From positions 3,224,001 through 3,288,000 of the forward strand of contig CP060234.1 in the NCBI GenBank assembly GCA_023898685.1: 64,000 bases of DNA, written 5' to 3'. Below, one piece after another: positions 44,764 through 56,495 of this stretch. Source of the DNA: Phycisphaeraceae bacterium. Its GTDB lineage: Bacteria > Planctomycetota > Phycisphaerae > Phycisphaerales > UBA1924. The notes below the pieces were generated by a model. It had not been told where the DNA came from. It was given only the letters and a program-made list of their open reading frames with translations, and did not search any database. Each line of letters opens with the position of its first letter. Within the stretch, counting starts at the first letter, position 1. The position numbers were made by a program, and so were the translations under genes.

Positions 44764-45183
44764 TCAACCCAACCCCCGGCTCCGCGGCGGCGGGGCCTGC
44801 TTGAACGGCGTCGGCCGGCCCTTCTCGTCAAGCGAGACCATTGTCACCGTCGCCTGCGTCACCCGGGCCCGCTCACCCGAAGCGTGCCGGCGGGCCTCGA
44901 CTTCGACGCCGACGGTAACGCTCTTGGTCCCGATCCGCGTGGTCCGCGTGTAGAGTTCGACGATATCCCCGAGCTGGACCGGGGCGAGGAAATCGACCCG
45001 CTCCATCGACGCCGTCACCCACGTGCAGTGGGCGTGGTTGAGGGCCTCCAGCATCGCCGCCTGGTCGACGTAGCTCAGGATCACGCCGCCGAAGATCGTG
45101 CCGTAGGGGTTGGTGTCCCGTGGCATCGTCACGACCCGCAGCACGAGCGAGCGGGGGGCGTTTTCAGGCGTCTGGTCGGCCAT
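44764..45183 (-). CDS. Acyl-CoA thioesterase, YciA-like hotdog fold
   Basis: A 139-residue single-hotdog protein. The NPYGTIFGGVILSYVDQAA block holds the expected N/G-F-G-G--L---D pattern of the YciA/BACH family, with the conserved Asp as the likely catalytic residue. A second conserved block (ERVDFLAPVQLGDIVEL) follows. It probably hydrolyses acyl-CoA thioesters; chain-length preference cannot be read from sequence. It is the first gene of the minus-strand run with the STAS protein and purN, and it diverges from the DinB-like gene across 62 bp. Confidence 0.88.
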   Translation of the reverse strand: MADQTPENAPRSLVLRVVTMPRDTNPYGTIFGGVILSYVDQAAMLEALNHAHCTWVTASMERVDFLAPVQLGDIVELYTRTTRIGTKSVTVGVEVEARRHASGERARVTQATVTMVSLDEKGRPTPFKQAPPPRSRGLG

Positions 45184-45245
45184 GCGGAGAGGGTACCCGA
45201 TCCACGGGCTTTTGACCCGTCAACGACGTATCGTTCGGGACATCC

Positions 45246-45884
45246 ATGACAACCGAACAGACAACAAGCCGAGCCGAATCCCCCGTTCGCACCCCCTGTG
45301 TCGACCAGTTCGCGTCGCTCGGACCGGCGAGGCTGGTCGATCGCTATCGCGCCGGTGTTCATGTGCTGGACATGCGCGTCGTTGAGCTGCATGACGAGCA
45401 GCTCGACCGGCCGTTCGACCCGGCCCGGGGGCTGGGCCTCTGGTCGTGTCGGGCTCTGCTCACGCACGTGATGGACGCCGAGATGCTCTACGCGATGCGG
45501 CTCCGCCGGACGATCGTGGAGGATGCCCCGGTGTTCGAGAACTGGGACGAGCAGGCCTTCATCGCGTCCCGCCTGTCCGCTCCCGGGCCCGACTCACTGC
45601 TCATGCCGGCGGGCGCCCTGCTCGCCTCGATCTACACCACCCGCCAGGCCAACGCGACCTGGCTCGTCCAACTGGGCCCCGACGACTGGACCCGGCGTGC
45701 GATGACGCCCGTGATGGGCGAGGCCGACGCCCACCGCCTGCTGGTCTACGCCGCTTGGCATCTCGAGCACCACGGGGCCTACCTCAACGCCAAGATCGTG
45801 GACATGCTGGGCCCGGCTCCTGAAGCCCCCGCCCACGGCGGCTGCGGTTCGGGCTGCTGCTGCTCTCATGACCACCAGGAGTGA
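45246..45884 (+). CDS. DinB-like protein with Cys/His-rich C-terminal tail
   Basis: A 212-residue protein resembling the DinB/YfiT four-helix bundle superfamily. Candidate metal ligands are His in LLTHVMDAEMLYAMR and the pair in WHLEHHGAYL, the usual three-His arrangement. The tail (about 197-212) is GCGSGCCCSHDH, with four cysteines and two histidines in twelve residues, which could bind another metal. DinB-like proteins often act as thiol-dependent transferases or are of unknown function. It lies 36 bp upstream of nadB. No clear ribosome-binding site precedes the ATG. Confidence 0.75.
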   Translation: MTTEQTTSRAESPVRTPCVDQFASLGPARLVDRYRAGVHVLDMRVVELHDEQLDRPFDPARGLGLWSCRALLTHVMDAEMLYAMRLRRTIVEDAPVFENWDEQAFIASRLSAPGPDSLLMPAGALLASIYTTRQANATWLVQLGPDDWTRRAMTPVMGEADAHRLLVYAAWHLEHHGAYLNAKIVDMLGPAPEAPAHGGCGSGCCCSHDHQE

Positions 45885-45920
45885 TCGTGATCCCGTTCGT
45901 GTGAACCCGGGAGGCGGGCC

Positions 45921-47615
45921 ATGCACCCGTTGTTCGACAAACGACGCTACCTGATCCCGTTCCGATCGTCGCTGCTGCCGCAGATCTTCACCGACACGCT
46001 GGTGATCGGGGGCGGTGTCGCGGGGCTGCGGGCGGCCATCGAGGCGGCTGCGTCGATCAAGGGCGCCCCGGGCGACGTCATTCTGCTGAGCAAGAGTGCC
46101 TTTGATGCCACCAACACCGCCTGGGCCCAGGGAGGCATCGCCGCCGTGCTCCGCGACGACGATTCGTTCGAGTCGCACGCGGCCGACACGATCGAGGCGG
46201 GGGCGGGCCTGTGCGACGAGCGGGCGGTGGACTTGATGGTCGAGGAGGGGGCCCAGCGGATCCGCGAGCTGATCGACTGGAACATCCGCTTCGACCGCGA
46301 CAAGAAATCGGGCGAACTTCACACCGGGCGCGAGGGGGGGCACCACGCGAGCCGGGTCTACCACGCCGACGGGGACGCGACCGGGCGTGAGCTTCAACGG
46401 CTCCTGCTTGAGCGGGCGAGGGCAACCGAGGGCGTCCGCATCTTCGAGAACTGCTTCTCGCTCGACCTGATCACGCCGACCGCCGAGCCCGGCAGCCCCG
46501 TTCGTGGCGCCATCACCCACCACAGCCGCTACGGCCTCCAGATGATCTGGGCCAAGACGGTGATCCTCGCCAGCGGCGGGGCGGGCCAGCTCTTCCGTGA
46601 GACGACCAACCCCCGCGGCGCGACCGCCGACGGGGTCGCGATGGCCTACCGCGCCGGCGCCACGATCGCCGACATGGCGTTCGTCCAGTTCCATCCGACC
46701 ACGCTCTATCTCCCGGGGGCCCACCGGGCCCTGATCAGCGAGGCGGTGCGGGGCGAGGGGGCCCACCTGCTCGACGCGTCGGGCCTGCGATTCATGACCG
46801 AGGTGCACGAGCTGGCCGAGCTCGCGCCGCGTGACATCGTCAGCAGGGCGATCATCCGGCGGATCGCCCAGCAAGGGGGCTCTCACGTCTGGCTCGACTG
46901 CCGGGGGATCGCCAACTTCCAGGACCGGTTCCCGGGCATCCACGCCCTGCTGCGGCGGTTCGAGCTCGACCCCGCGAAGGACCTGATCCCGGTTCACCCC
47001 GCCGCGCACTACGCGGTGGGGGGGGTCCGCGCCGACGAGGTGGGGCGGACCGACGTGCCGGGCCTGCTCGCGGCGGGGGAGGTGACCTGCACGGGCTTCC
47101 ACGGCGCCAACCGGCTCGCGAGCAATTCGCTGCTCGAGGGGCTCGTGGCCGGGGCCCGGAGCGGGCGGCACGCTCGCGAGCGGGCGGTCGACAACGGGGC
47201 GGCGACCAACGGCGGGCACCCCGCCCAGGTCGTCAGCGACATCCGCCCGAGTGACCAGGGGGAGATCGACCTGGTCGACATCCGCTCCAGCCTCCGCTCG
47301 GCGATGTGGCGAAACGTCGGCATCGACCGGGTCGGCCCCAAGCTCCGCGACACGCAGGAGATGTTCGACTTCTGGGGGCGCTACACGCTCGACAAGATTT
47401 TCGACGAGCCCGAGGCATGGGAGACGCAGAACCTGCTGACGGTGGGGGCGCTGGTCGCCCGCGCCGCGGAGTGGCGTGAGGAGAGCCGGGGCTGTCACGC
47501 CCGGAGCGACTTCAATGAGCCCAGGGCGGAGTTTGCGGTGCACGATCTCTGGCGCCGGGGCCGTCCCACGCCCGAGACGGTGGGGCGGGATGAACTCTTC
47601 GCGGCGGGGGCGTGA
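45921..47615 (+). CDS. nadB: L-aspartate oxidase
   Basis: First enzyme of de novo NAD synthesis: oxidises L-aspartate to iminoaspartate with FAD. The protein has 564 residues. It shows the FAD-binding start TLVIGGGVAGLRAAIEAA (about 19-36), NTAWAQGGIAAV, the second FAD loop ASGGAGQLFRETTNP, the active-site strand RDIVSRAI, and HPAAHYAVGGVRADE. The C-terminal helical domain ends with a region typical of NadB rather than SdhA (FWGRYTLDKIF). ATG 45921 follows GGGAGG at 45909-45914. nadA and nadC are not next to it. Confidence 0.95.
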   Translation: MHPLFDKRRYLIPFRSSLLPQIFTDTLVIGGGVAGLRAAIEAAASIKGAPGDVILLSKSAFDATNTAWAQGGIAAVLRDDDSFESHAADTIEAGAGLCDERAVDLMVEEGAQRIRELIDWNIRFDRDKKSGELHTGREGGHHASRVYHADGDATGRELQRLLLERARATEGVRIFENCFSLDLITPTAEPGSPVRGAITHHSRYGLQMIWAKTVILASGGAGQLFRETTNPRGATADGVAMAYRAGATIADMAFVQFHPTTLYLPGAHRALISEAVRGEGAHLLDASGLRFMTEVHELAELAPRDIVSRAIIRRIAQQGGSHVWLDCRGIANFQDRFPGIHALLRRFELDPAKDLIPVHPAAHYAVGGVRADEVGRTDVPGLLAAGEVTCTGFHGANRLASNSLLEGLVAGARSGRHARERAVDNGAATNGGHPAQVVSDIRPSDQGEIDLVDIRSSLRSAMWRNVGIDRVGPKLRDTQEMFDFWGRYTLDKIFDEPEAWETQNLLTVGALVARAAEWREESRGCHARSDFNEPRAEFAVHDLWRRGRPTPETVGRDELFAAGA

Positions 47616-47625
47616 GGCTGGGCTG

Positions 47626-48276
47626 ATGCGGACACCGTGCGACGAGGACAAGGTGAGTGCGGCGGACGCGCTCGCTCCAGCAACCCTCGTTCGCGTTTCG
47701 GGTTCACATGGAGGCCATGCCTGCGCCTGCGTGCTCATGTGCCTGCTGGCCCTGGCCGGCTGCGTGGAGACCCGCGTCATCCCGGCCAACAAGCCGTTCA
47801 TGTCGGGCCTGCCCGGAACGCAGGGGGGGGCGTTCCGTCTGCCCGCACAGAGCGCGGCCGACAACAACCCGCTCGCCGCCAAACCCGGCGAACTTCGAAC
47901 GACGAACCCCGATGGAACCGTCACCCTCCGCTCGCCGACCGTGCGTGACCTGATGCGGCACATCCTCGAGACGATCATGGCCGACGATCAGGGCGCGTTC
48001 ACCCGGGATCTGCTCAGCGACGAGACCCGCCGCGAGTTCGCCGAGCGGGGCTATGACCCGGGCGAGGCGTTCAAGGAGCTCAAGCGGCGGCGCGAGGACA
48101 TCCGCCGGCTATTCCAGGCGATGCCCGCCGGCGAGTTCACGCCCGGCGTGATGATGAAGCCGATCGGGCGGAACATGTTCCGCCTGCACGCCGGGGGCGA
48201 CCCGACGATGCAGTGGACGTTCATGGATGTCGTATTCGACCGGGGCGACTACAAGCTGCGATGGTTCGGGCGCTAG
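47626..48276 (+). CDS. Predicted lipoprotein of unknown function
   Basis: A protein of up to 216 residues beginning 10 bp after nadB. A hydrophobic stretch with lipobox LALAGC (CVLMCLLALAGCVETR) indicates a lipid-anchored protein. From the ATG at 47626 the signal region is unusually long (about 45 residues), so translation may begin at a downstream GTG (for example 47692) giving a normal-sized leader. After the cleavage site comes a disordered stretch, then helices (VRDLMRHILETIMADDQ) and a short beta-like end (WTFMDVVFDRGDYKLRWFGR). No family is recognised. It converges with the M28 peptidase gene, with only 12 bp between stops. Confidence 0.65.
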   Translation: MRTPCDEDKVSAADALAPATLVRVSGSHGGHACACVLMCLLALAGCVETRVIPANKPFMSGLPGTQGGAFRLPAQSAADNNPLAAKPGELRTTNPDGTVTLRSPTVRDLMRHILETIMADDQGAFTRDLLSDETRREFAERGYDPGEAFKELKRRREDIRRLFQAMPAGEFTPGVMMKPIGRNMFRLHAGGDPTMQWTFMDVVFDRGDYKLRWFGR

Positions 48277-48288
48277 GAGCGATCAAGT

Positions 48289-50181
48289 TCAATCGCCCCG
48301 CGATCGCGCCGCCTTCAGCGTGATCGGCAGGGTCATCTCCTTGCCGTCCCGCACGATCACGATGTCGATCGTCTCACCCGGCTCGTGGCTGGCGAGCATG
48401 GCCATCCAGTCTCCGACCGTCGCGACCTTCTCGCCGTTCCAGACGATGATCCGATCGCCCTCCTGCAGGCCCGCGTCGGCGGCACTCGTGCCCGGGAACA
48501 CCCGTGCGATCGGGACACCATCGGTGCCCGAGTAATCGGCGGGCGCGATACCGACGCGGATCTTCATCGAGCCACGCCCGCCCATGCGCTGACGCCGCCC
48601 GCCCCGGTCCTCCTCCTGGTTGGTCTTCACGAACGTCAGCGGGCCCTCGTTGACCGCCTCGGCCAGCGCCACGTTCGCGCACAGGTGGGCGACCTTGGCC
48701 CCGCCTTCGTAGTTGATCGTGTCAGGGGTGTCGTCCGGGGTGTGGTATTGGTCGGTGAGCCCCGTGAAGAAGAACAGGTTTGGCACGCCCTTGCGGTCGA
48801 AGCTCGCGTGATCGCTCCGCCCCGATCCCACCGAGACGTCCGTCTGCACCTCGATCCCAGACTTCGCGAAGATTGGGCTGACAAGCTCGGCAAGTTCTTC
48901 CGCCGACGCTGTGCCACCCACTTCGAGATGACCTCGCAGGCTGCCGATCATGTCCATGTTCAGCATCAGCGACTGCTTGTCGAGCGGCACGGCGGGGTGC
49001 TCGACGAAGTGCTGCGAGCCGAGCAGGCCCGACTCCTCGGCGCTGAACGAGAGGAAGAGCACCGACCGGACCGGGCCGTCGATCTCCTTCCATGCGTCCG
49101 AGAGCGTCTTGGCGACCGTGAGCATGCCGGCCGAGCCCGAGGCGTTGTCGTCCGCCCCCGGGTGCATCTGGCCGGTGAAGCGCGTGCCGAACGTCGCCAT
49201 CCCGAGATGGTCGTAGTGGGCCCCGATGACGATGTACTGATCCGCGAGGTCGCCCTTGCCCGGGAGGATCGCCCCGAGGTTGTTGGTCATGGTCGGCTCG
49301 CGCTTGATCTCGCTGTCGATCGACGCTCTTACGCCCTGGAGGTCGACGATCGCGCTCCCCTCGTTCGCCAGCGCCACCAGGTCGGCCAGCGTGCGGTGCT
49401 CCGGGTCGCCCGCCCGGATCATCAGGTCGGCCACCTCGGGCGTGACGTGCACCACCGGGATATCGACGGGCTGGCCTTGCTCCGAGGTCGCCACCGATTC
49501 GAGCTCGTTCGCGTGCGCGTCCTTCGCGCCGGGGGGCGTCACCATGATGATCGCCCCCGCCCCGCGGCTCGCGGCCGCGCGGTACTTGCCGCCCAGCGTC
49601 GCCGCGTACGACCAGCCATCGTTCCTCCACCGGCTGCCGCCCTCGTCGTTCATCGGCTCGTACCGCAGCACGATCACGGCCTTGCCCGAGAGGTCCGTGT
49701 CGGCGGGGTAGCCCTCGTACTGGTTGGGGCCCATCGGGATCGAGTAGCCCACGAAAGTCACCGGCAGATCGACCTTGCCCGACCCGCCGTACGCTAGGGC
49801 GTTGAACTCCGCGCCGCTCACGAGCTTCTTCGTCTCTCCCTTCATCGAGAGCGACATCGACTGGCCCTCCAGTTCGGCCTTGGACCCGACTGAGAAGGGC
49901 TGGCGGTACGACGTCCCGTTGTCGAAGGCGGGCTTGAGCCCGATGTGCCTGAACTGCCAGGTGATGTAGTCGGCCGCACGGTCGATGCCTGGCGTGCCCG
50001 GGAGCCGCCCCTCCATGTACTCGCTGGCGAGCACGTGCAGGTGCTCAGAGAACTCGGCGTCCTCCTGCTCGGTCACCGTGCCCAGCCCGTCGGTACGGAG
50101 GTCGGCAGAGGCGCAGGCCAGGGGGCCGGCGAAGAGGTACGGGATCGCGAGCAGGGCGGCTTTGAGCGAGGTGTGCTTCAT
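48289..50181 (-). CDS. Secreted M28-family aminopeptidase with PA and PDZ domains
   Basis: A 630-residue protein. ATG 50181 gives a signal peptide (KAALLAIPYLFAGPLA then CASA). A protease-associated domain spans about 130-290 (GKAVIVLRYEP, GAGAIIMVTPPG). The M28 zinc domain follows with the ligand set visible: HYDHLG, PGADDNASGSAGM, AEESGLLGSQHF, NMDMIGSL, and DHASFDRKGVPNLFF. The C-terminal 95 residues are a PDZ domain (ARVFPGTSAADAGLQEGDRI). The intact ligands suggest an active aminopeptidase in the periplasm or outside. In-frame starts further upstream would extend into the gcvP gene and are rejected. Confidence 0.92.
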   Translation of the reverse strand: MKHTSLKAALLAIPYLFAGPLACASADLRTDGLGTVTEQEDAEFSEHLHVLASEYMEGRLPGTPGIDRAADYITWQFRHIGLKPAFDNGTSYRQPFSVGSKAELEGQSMSLSMKGETKKLVSGAEFNALAYGGSGKVDLPVTFVGYSIPMGPNQYEGYPADTDLSGKAVIVLRYEPMNDEGGSRWRNDGWSYAATLGGKYRAAASRGAGAIIMVTPPGAKDAHANELESVATSEQGQPVDIPVVHVTPEVADLMIRAGDPEHRTLADLVALANEGSAIVDLQGVRASIDSEIKREPTMTNNLGAILPGKGDLADQYIVIGAHYDHLGMATFGTRFTGQMHPGADDNASGSAGMLTVAKTLSDAWKEIDGPVRSVLFLSFSAEESGLLGSQHFVEHPAVPLDKQSLMLNMDMIGSLRGHLEVGGTASAEELAELVSPIFAKSGIEVQTDVSVGSGRSDHASFDRKGVPNLFFFTGLTDQYHTPDDTPDTINYEGGAKVAHLCANVALAEAVNEGPLTFVKTNQEEDRGGRRQRMGGRGSMKIRVGIAPADYSGTDGVPIARVFPGTSAADAGLQEGDRIIVWNGEKVATVGDWMAMLASHEPGETIDIVIVRDGKEMTLPITLKAARSRGD

Positions 50182-50271
50182 TGTTGTTTCCCGGATGAGT
50201 TCCAAAGAGTGTACTCGCTGCCGGGCAGGCTGCGCTGATTCTCGGGGCCACCCGCATACCCTTGGGAGGCC

Positions 50272-50291
50272 GCCCCGGACGTGTCCGGGGC
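50272..50291. promoter_or_regulatory. Palindromic hairpin in the M28-gcvP divergent region
   Basis: GCCCCGGAC and GTCCGGGGC (50272-50280, 50283-50291) form a perfect palindrome with effective loop CGTG, 30 bases before the gcvP start. It would fold in the gcvP leader RNA, or it could be a protein-binding palindrome. There is no U-tract, and no glycine riboswitch features were recognised. Confidence 0.35.
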
Positions 50292-50321
50292 CCGACCAGG
50301 AACAGCACACCGGGAGGGGCG

Positions 50322-53312
<2,991 letters not shown>

Positions 53313-53326
53313 GGGCGAGTTTCAAC

Positions 53327-53385
53327 GCGAAGAAAAGAGGCGCAGCGCTGGGGCGCGAAGAACGCGGAGTCGCAGACCGGCGCGT
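53327..53385. repeat. Possible degenerate dispersed repeat (GCGAAGA/GCGCAG-type)
   Basis: Downstream of gcvP, purine-rich words GCGAAGA and GCGAAGAACGCGGAG alternate with GGCGCAG. The pattern is very like the dispersed purine-rich repeats I know from planctomycete intergenic regions. Only one copy is seen here, so the call rests on recollection of such repeats and is uncertain. The rest of the 131-bp gap holds no gene. Confidence 0.3.
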
Positions 53386-53443
53386 TTCGCGACAACCGAA
53401 CTGAAGCCGGCTCCACCCCGCGCCTCAGCGCCCTCTCTCCTTC

Positions 53444-54874
53444 TCAATACCCCTCGAGAATCTCCAGCATCGGCCCCAGGTGCTTCTGATACCGCTTCCA
53501 CCGCTTCCGGCTCGAGGTGTAGATCGGCTTTCGCACCTGGTCGACGCTCGCGGTCTGCACGCCGGCCGTCTGCTTGTGGTGGGCCAGGCAGTGCTCATCG
53601 AACGGCACACCGACGTGCGACAGCATCGCCTCAACGTTCGGCCTGGGATCGCTCGTCAGTTGCTCGTAGTTGTCTTCCAGAATGTCCGGTCCGAGCACCT
53701 CGTCCCAGTATTCCATCAGCTGGCGATACTGCACGTACCGCTTCGCGGCCGTGGTGATCCGCCTCGACCACGGCTGGAGGCCGCCGAAGTTCTGGAAGAA
53801 GTACGACAGGCAGGTGTCTCGCGCGTCGCGTGTGCAGTGGATGATCGACGCCCCGGGCAACGCCTTCAGGATGGCGGGGACGAAGAAGTAGTTCTCCGGC
53901 ATCTTGTCCACGACACGGGAGACCTTGTCGAACTTCGCCATGCCCATCCGGTCGAGATAGCCCTCGGCGACCCGCCGGACGGCGTCCGCGGTCATGTCGA
54001 CGGCGACCCGGTCGCGCATCAGCGTCGTCATCGCGTTCGACTCGCCCACCGAGGCCACCCGCGGGTGGGCCGCCAGAATCCGCTCGGTCAGGGTCGTGCC
54101 CGAACGCGGCATCCCGATCACGAAGACCGGCTTCCTGCTCGTCTCTCCGGATTCCGGGATCTCGTCGATGACCTCCTTGGGCCAGGCTTTCCGGAAGCTC
54201 TCGATCGGAAGGACCTCCTTGTCGTCAAGCATCGCGTTCGCTCGGGCGATCGCGTCAAACGCGAGGTCATATTCGCCCATCGCGTCGTAGGTCAGCCCGA
54301 GCGTGTGCAGCCCGTCCCGCCTCATCTCCGAGGGCAGGCCGGGCTGGTCGAGCAGGCGGTTCGACTCCTCCACCGACTCCGCGAACCTCCTGAATTGACG
54401 CAAGAGCTCCGAGCGCATGACCGAGATCTCGGGCGACCACACGCCGTCGGCGATGGCCCCGTCGAGCAACGCGAGCGCGGCGTCGGACTTGTCCAGAGAC
54501 CGCAGGGCCCACGCCTTGAAGCGGAGAGCCTTGGGCTGCTTCGGGTCCAGCGCCAGGACGTCATCCACGACGCGCACGGCGCCCTTCAGATCTCCGAGTT
54601 CGCGGAGCACGCCGGCCAGGCCGAGCACCGTGTCGGCGTCGCGTACGCCGAGTTCCATCGCCCGACGCAGGTGGCGGCGTGCCTTGTCGGTTCGCTGCAA
54701 GTTCGCGTAGCCGAGCCCGAGCATCTTGTGGAGTATCGGGTCGCGCCGGTCGTGCGGGAGCGCGATCTCCAGCATAGAGACCGCCATCTGGAACTGGCCG
54801 GATTCCAGCAGCGGGGCCGCCCGCTGCTTCATCTGGTGCACCTTGATCTGCCCGGGCGTCGGCGTTGCGGGCAT
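53444..54874 (-). CDS. TPR-sulfotransferase family protein, downstream copy of a tandem pair
   Basis: A 476-residue protein. ATG 54874 is chosen because the neighbouring copy starts at the equivalent place (a few residues, then TPTPGQIKVHQ); an in-frame ATG at 54913 is possible. The N-terminal 200 residues are tetratricopeptide helices (LLESGQFQMAVSMLEIALP and later repeats). The C-terminal sulfotransferase domain has the PAPS 5'-phosphosulfate loop MPRSGTTLTE at about 257, the conserved DKMPENYFFVPAI segment and the 3'-phosphate-binding HCTRDARDTCLSYFF. It probably sulfates a protein or glycan, substrate unknown. The ending LGPMLEILEGY is identical in the second copy. Confidence 0.88.
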   Translation of the reverse strand: MPATPTPGQIKVHQMKQRAAPLLESGQFQMAVSMLEIALPHDRRDPILHKMLGLGYANLQRTDKARRHLRRAMELGVRDADTVLGLAGVLRELGDLKGAVRVVDDVLALDPKQPKALRFKAWALRSLDKSDAALALLDGAIADGVWSPEISVMRSELLRQFRRFAESVEESNRLLDQPGLPSEMRRDGLHTLGLTYDAMGEYDLAFDAIARANAMLDDKEVLPIESFRKAWPKEVIDEIPESGETSRKPVFVIGMPRSGTTLTERILAAHPRVASVGESNAMTTLMRDRVAVDMTADAVRRVAEGYLDRMGMAKFDKVSRVVDKMPENYFFVPAILKALPGASIIHCTRDARDTCLSYFFQNFGGLQPWSRRITTAAKRYVQYRQLMEYWDEVLGPDILEDNYEQLTSDPRPNVEAMLSHVGVPFDEHCLAHHKQTAGVQTASVDQVRKPIYTSSRKRWKRYQKHLGPMLEILEGY

Positions 54875-54959
54875 GTCCGGTCGATTGCGTCGTCGCGGAT
54901 TCGGCCTCGCCATGCCACAGGGTACACGCGTATCCTCGCTGCATCGAGCGGAGAGACGC

Positions 54960-56405
54960 TCAATACCCCTCGAGAATCTCCAGCATCGGGCCGAGGTGCT
55001 TCTCGTACCGCTTCCACCGCTCCTGGCTCGACGTGTAGATCGGCTTGCGCACCTGGTCGACGCTCGCCGTCTGCACGTTGGCCTTCTGCTTGTGGTGGGC
55101 CATGCACGCCTCGTCGAACGGCATCCCGACGTGCGAGAGCAGATTTTCCACGTTCGGCCGCGGGTCACTCGTCAGTCGCTCATAGCAGCTGTCGAGGATC
55201 GGCTTGTCGACCGTTTGCCGCCAATGGTCCATGATCTGGCGGTAGAACGCGTACTGCTTCGCGCACGACTCGAGGCGGGCGGTCCAGCCCAGCCGCGTGC
55301 CGAAGTTCTGGAAGAAGCACGACAGGCAGGTGTCCCTCGCGTCGCGGACACAGTGAATGATCGAGGCGTTGGGCAGCGACCTGGAGATCACCGCGACGTA
55401 GTAGTAATTCTCCGGCATCTTGTCGACGATGCGGGCGAACTTCCCGGCTCGTGACGGGGCCGTCTTCTCGAGGTAGACGCCCGCCACCTTCTTGAGGAAA
55501 TCCGCGTCGAGGTGGGTGGGCAGCTTGTCGTGCAGCATGAGCGTGAGCGCGTTCGATTCGCCGACCGTTCCGATCCGCGGATGGGACGCGAGGATCTGCT
55601 CGGTCAGCGTCGTCCCCGAGCGGGGCATGCCGACGACGAAGACGGGGCGGTCGCTCGCGTCGCCCACCGCCGGGATCTGGGTGATCGCCTCGGCCGACCA
55701 GATCTCCCTGAATTCATCGATCGGGATCACGCCCTTGGGCTCCGGGAGCATCGCGTTCGCCCGGCTGAACGCGTCGAAGGCCGCGTCGTAGTCCTTCATC
55801 GCGTCGAGGGTGTGGCCCCGCTCGTAGAGGGCGTCGCGGCGGTTGTGGTCGGGGCAGCGTGGGTCGGCGAGCAATTCGTCGATGATGCCCAGCCCGTCCT
55901 CCAGCCGCTTGAACTTGCGGTGGATCTCGGCGCGCATGATCGCCAGCTCGGCGTGCCAGACGCCGGCGTCGCGCGCCCTGTTCAGCAGGTCGAGCGCCGC
56001 CTCGGCGTCACCCATCGAGCGCAGCATCCGGGCCTTGAAATTCAGGGCCCGCGTCTCACCGGGCGAGGAATCCAGCACCTTGTCGATCAGCCGCAGCGAG
56101 CCGCGCGTGTCGCCCGTGTCGCGGAGGATGCCGGCCAGACAGGTCATAGTCTCGGCATCGGTGACGCCGAGTTCGACGGCTCGCCTGAGGTGAATCCCGG
56201 CCTTGGTGGTGTTCTGCACGTTCGAATAGGCGAACCCGAGCATCTTGTGCACGATGCCGTCGCGCCGGTCGAGGGGCAGCACCTCTTCGAGCAACGCGAT
56301 CGCGAGGTCGAACTGCCCGCCGTCCAGCAAAGGGGCGGCGCGGAGCTTGATCTGGTGCACCTTGATCTGCGCCGGTGTCGGTGTTGATGGCAGTTGGCCG
56401 GCCAC
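54960..56405 (-). CDS. TPR-sulfotransferase family protein, upstream copy of a tandem pair
   Basis: A 481-residue homologue of the next gene, 85 bp upstream of it on the same strand. TPR helices fill residues about 15-200; the sulfotransferase domain has MPRSGTTLTE at about 260, DKMPENYYYVAVI, and HCVRDARDTCLSCFF for PAPS binding. The last 180 bases are nearly identical to those of the downstream copy, while the TPR parts have diverged. This points to tandem duplication followed by divergence of the likely substrate-recognition half, or to partial gene conversion. No signal peptide or membrane segment is apparent, so the protein should be cytoplasmic. Confidence 0.88.
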   Translation of the reverse strand: MAGQLPSTPTPAQIKVHQIKLRAAPLLDGGQFDLAIALLEEVLPLDRRDGIVHKMLGFAYSNVQNTTKAGIHLRRAVELGVTDAETMTCLAGILRDTGDTRGSLRLIDKVLDSSPGETRALNFKARMLRSMGDAEAALDLLNRARDAGVWHAELAIMRAEIHRKFKRLEDGLGIIDELLADPRCPDHNRRDALYERGHTLDAMKDYDAAFDAFSRANAMLPEPKGVIPIDEFREIWSAEAITQIPAVGDASDRPVFVVGMPRSGTTLTEQILASHPRIGTVGESNALTLMLHDKLPTHLDADFLKKVAGVYLEKTAPSRAGKFARIVDKMPENYYYVAVISRSLPNASIIHCVRDARDTCLSCFFQNFGTRLGWTARLESCAKQYAFYRQIMDHWRQTVDKPILDSCYERLTSDPRPNVENLLSHVGMPFDEACMAHHKQKANVQTASVDQVRKPIYTSSQERWKRYEKHLGPMLEILEGY

Positions 56406-56495
56406 GTCGTCCCTCCGCGAATGGTCACGGACAGGATAGACCCCAGCCGCCCGGGAGTCGGCGATTGGACGTGGATCGTCGAACGGGCGATTCGA

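Noticed and set aside
45184..45245. Promoter TTGACC...TATCGT before the DinB-like gene
   Set aside because: The spacing is only 11 bases, too short for a sigma-70 promoter.
50182..50321. Glycine riboswitch upstream of gcvP
   Set aside because: The leader is short, with one palindrome; the conserved glycine-aptamer core is not recognisable.
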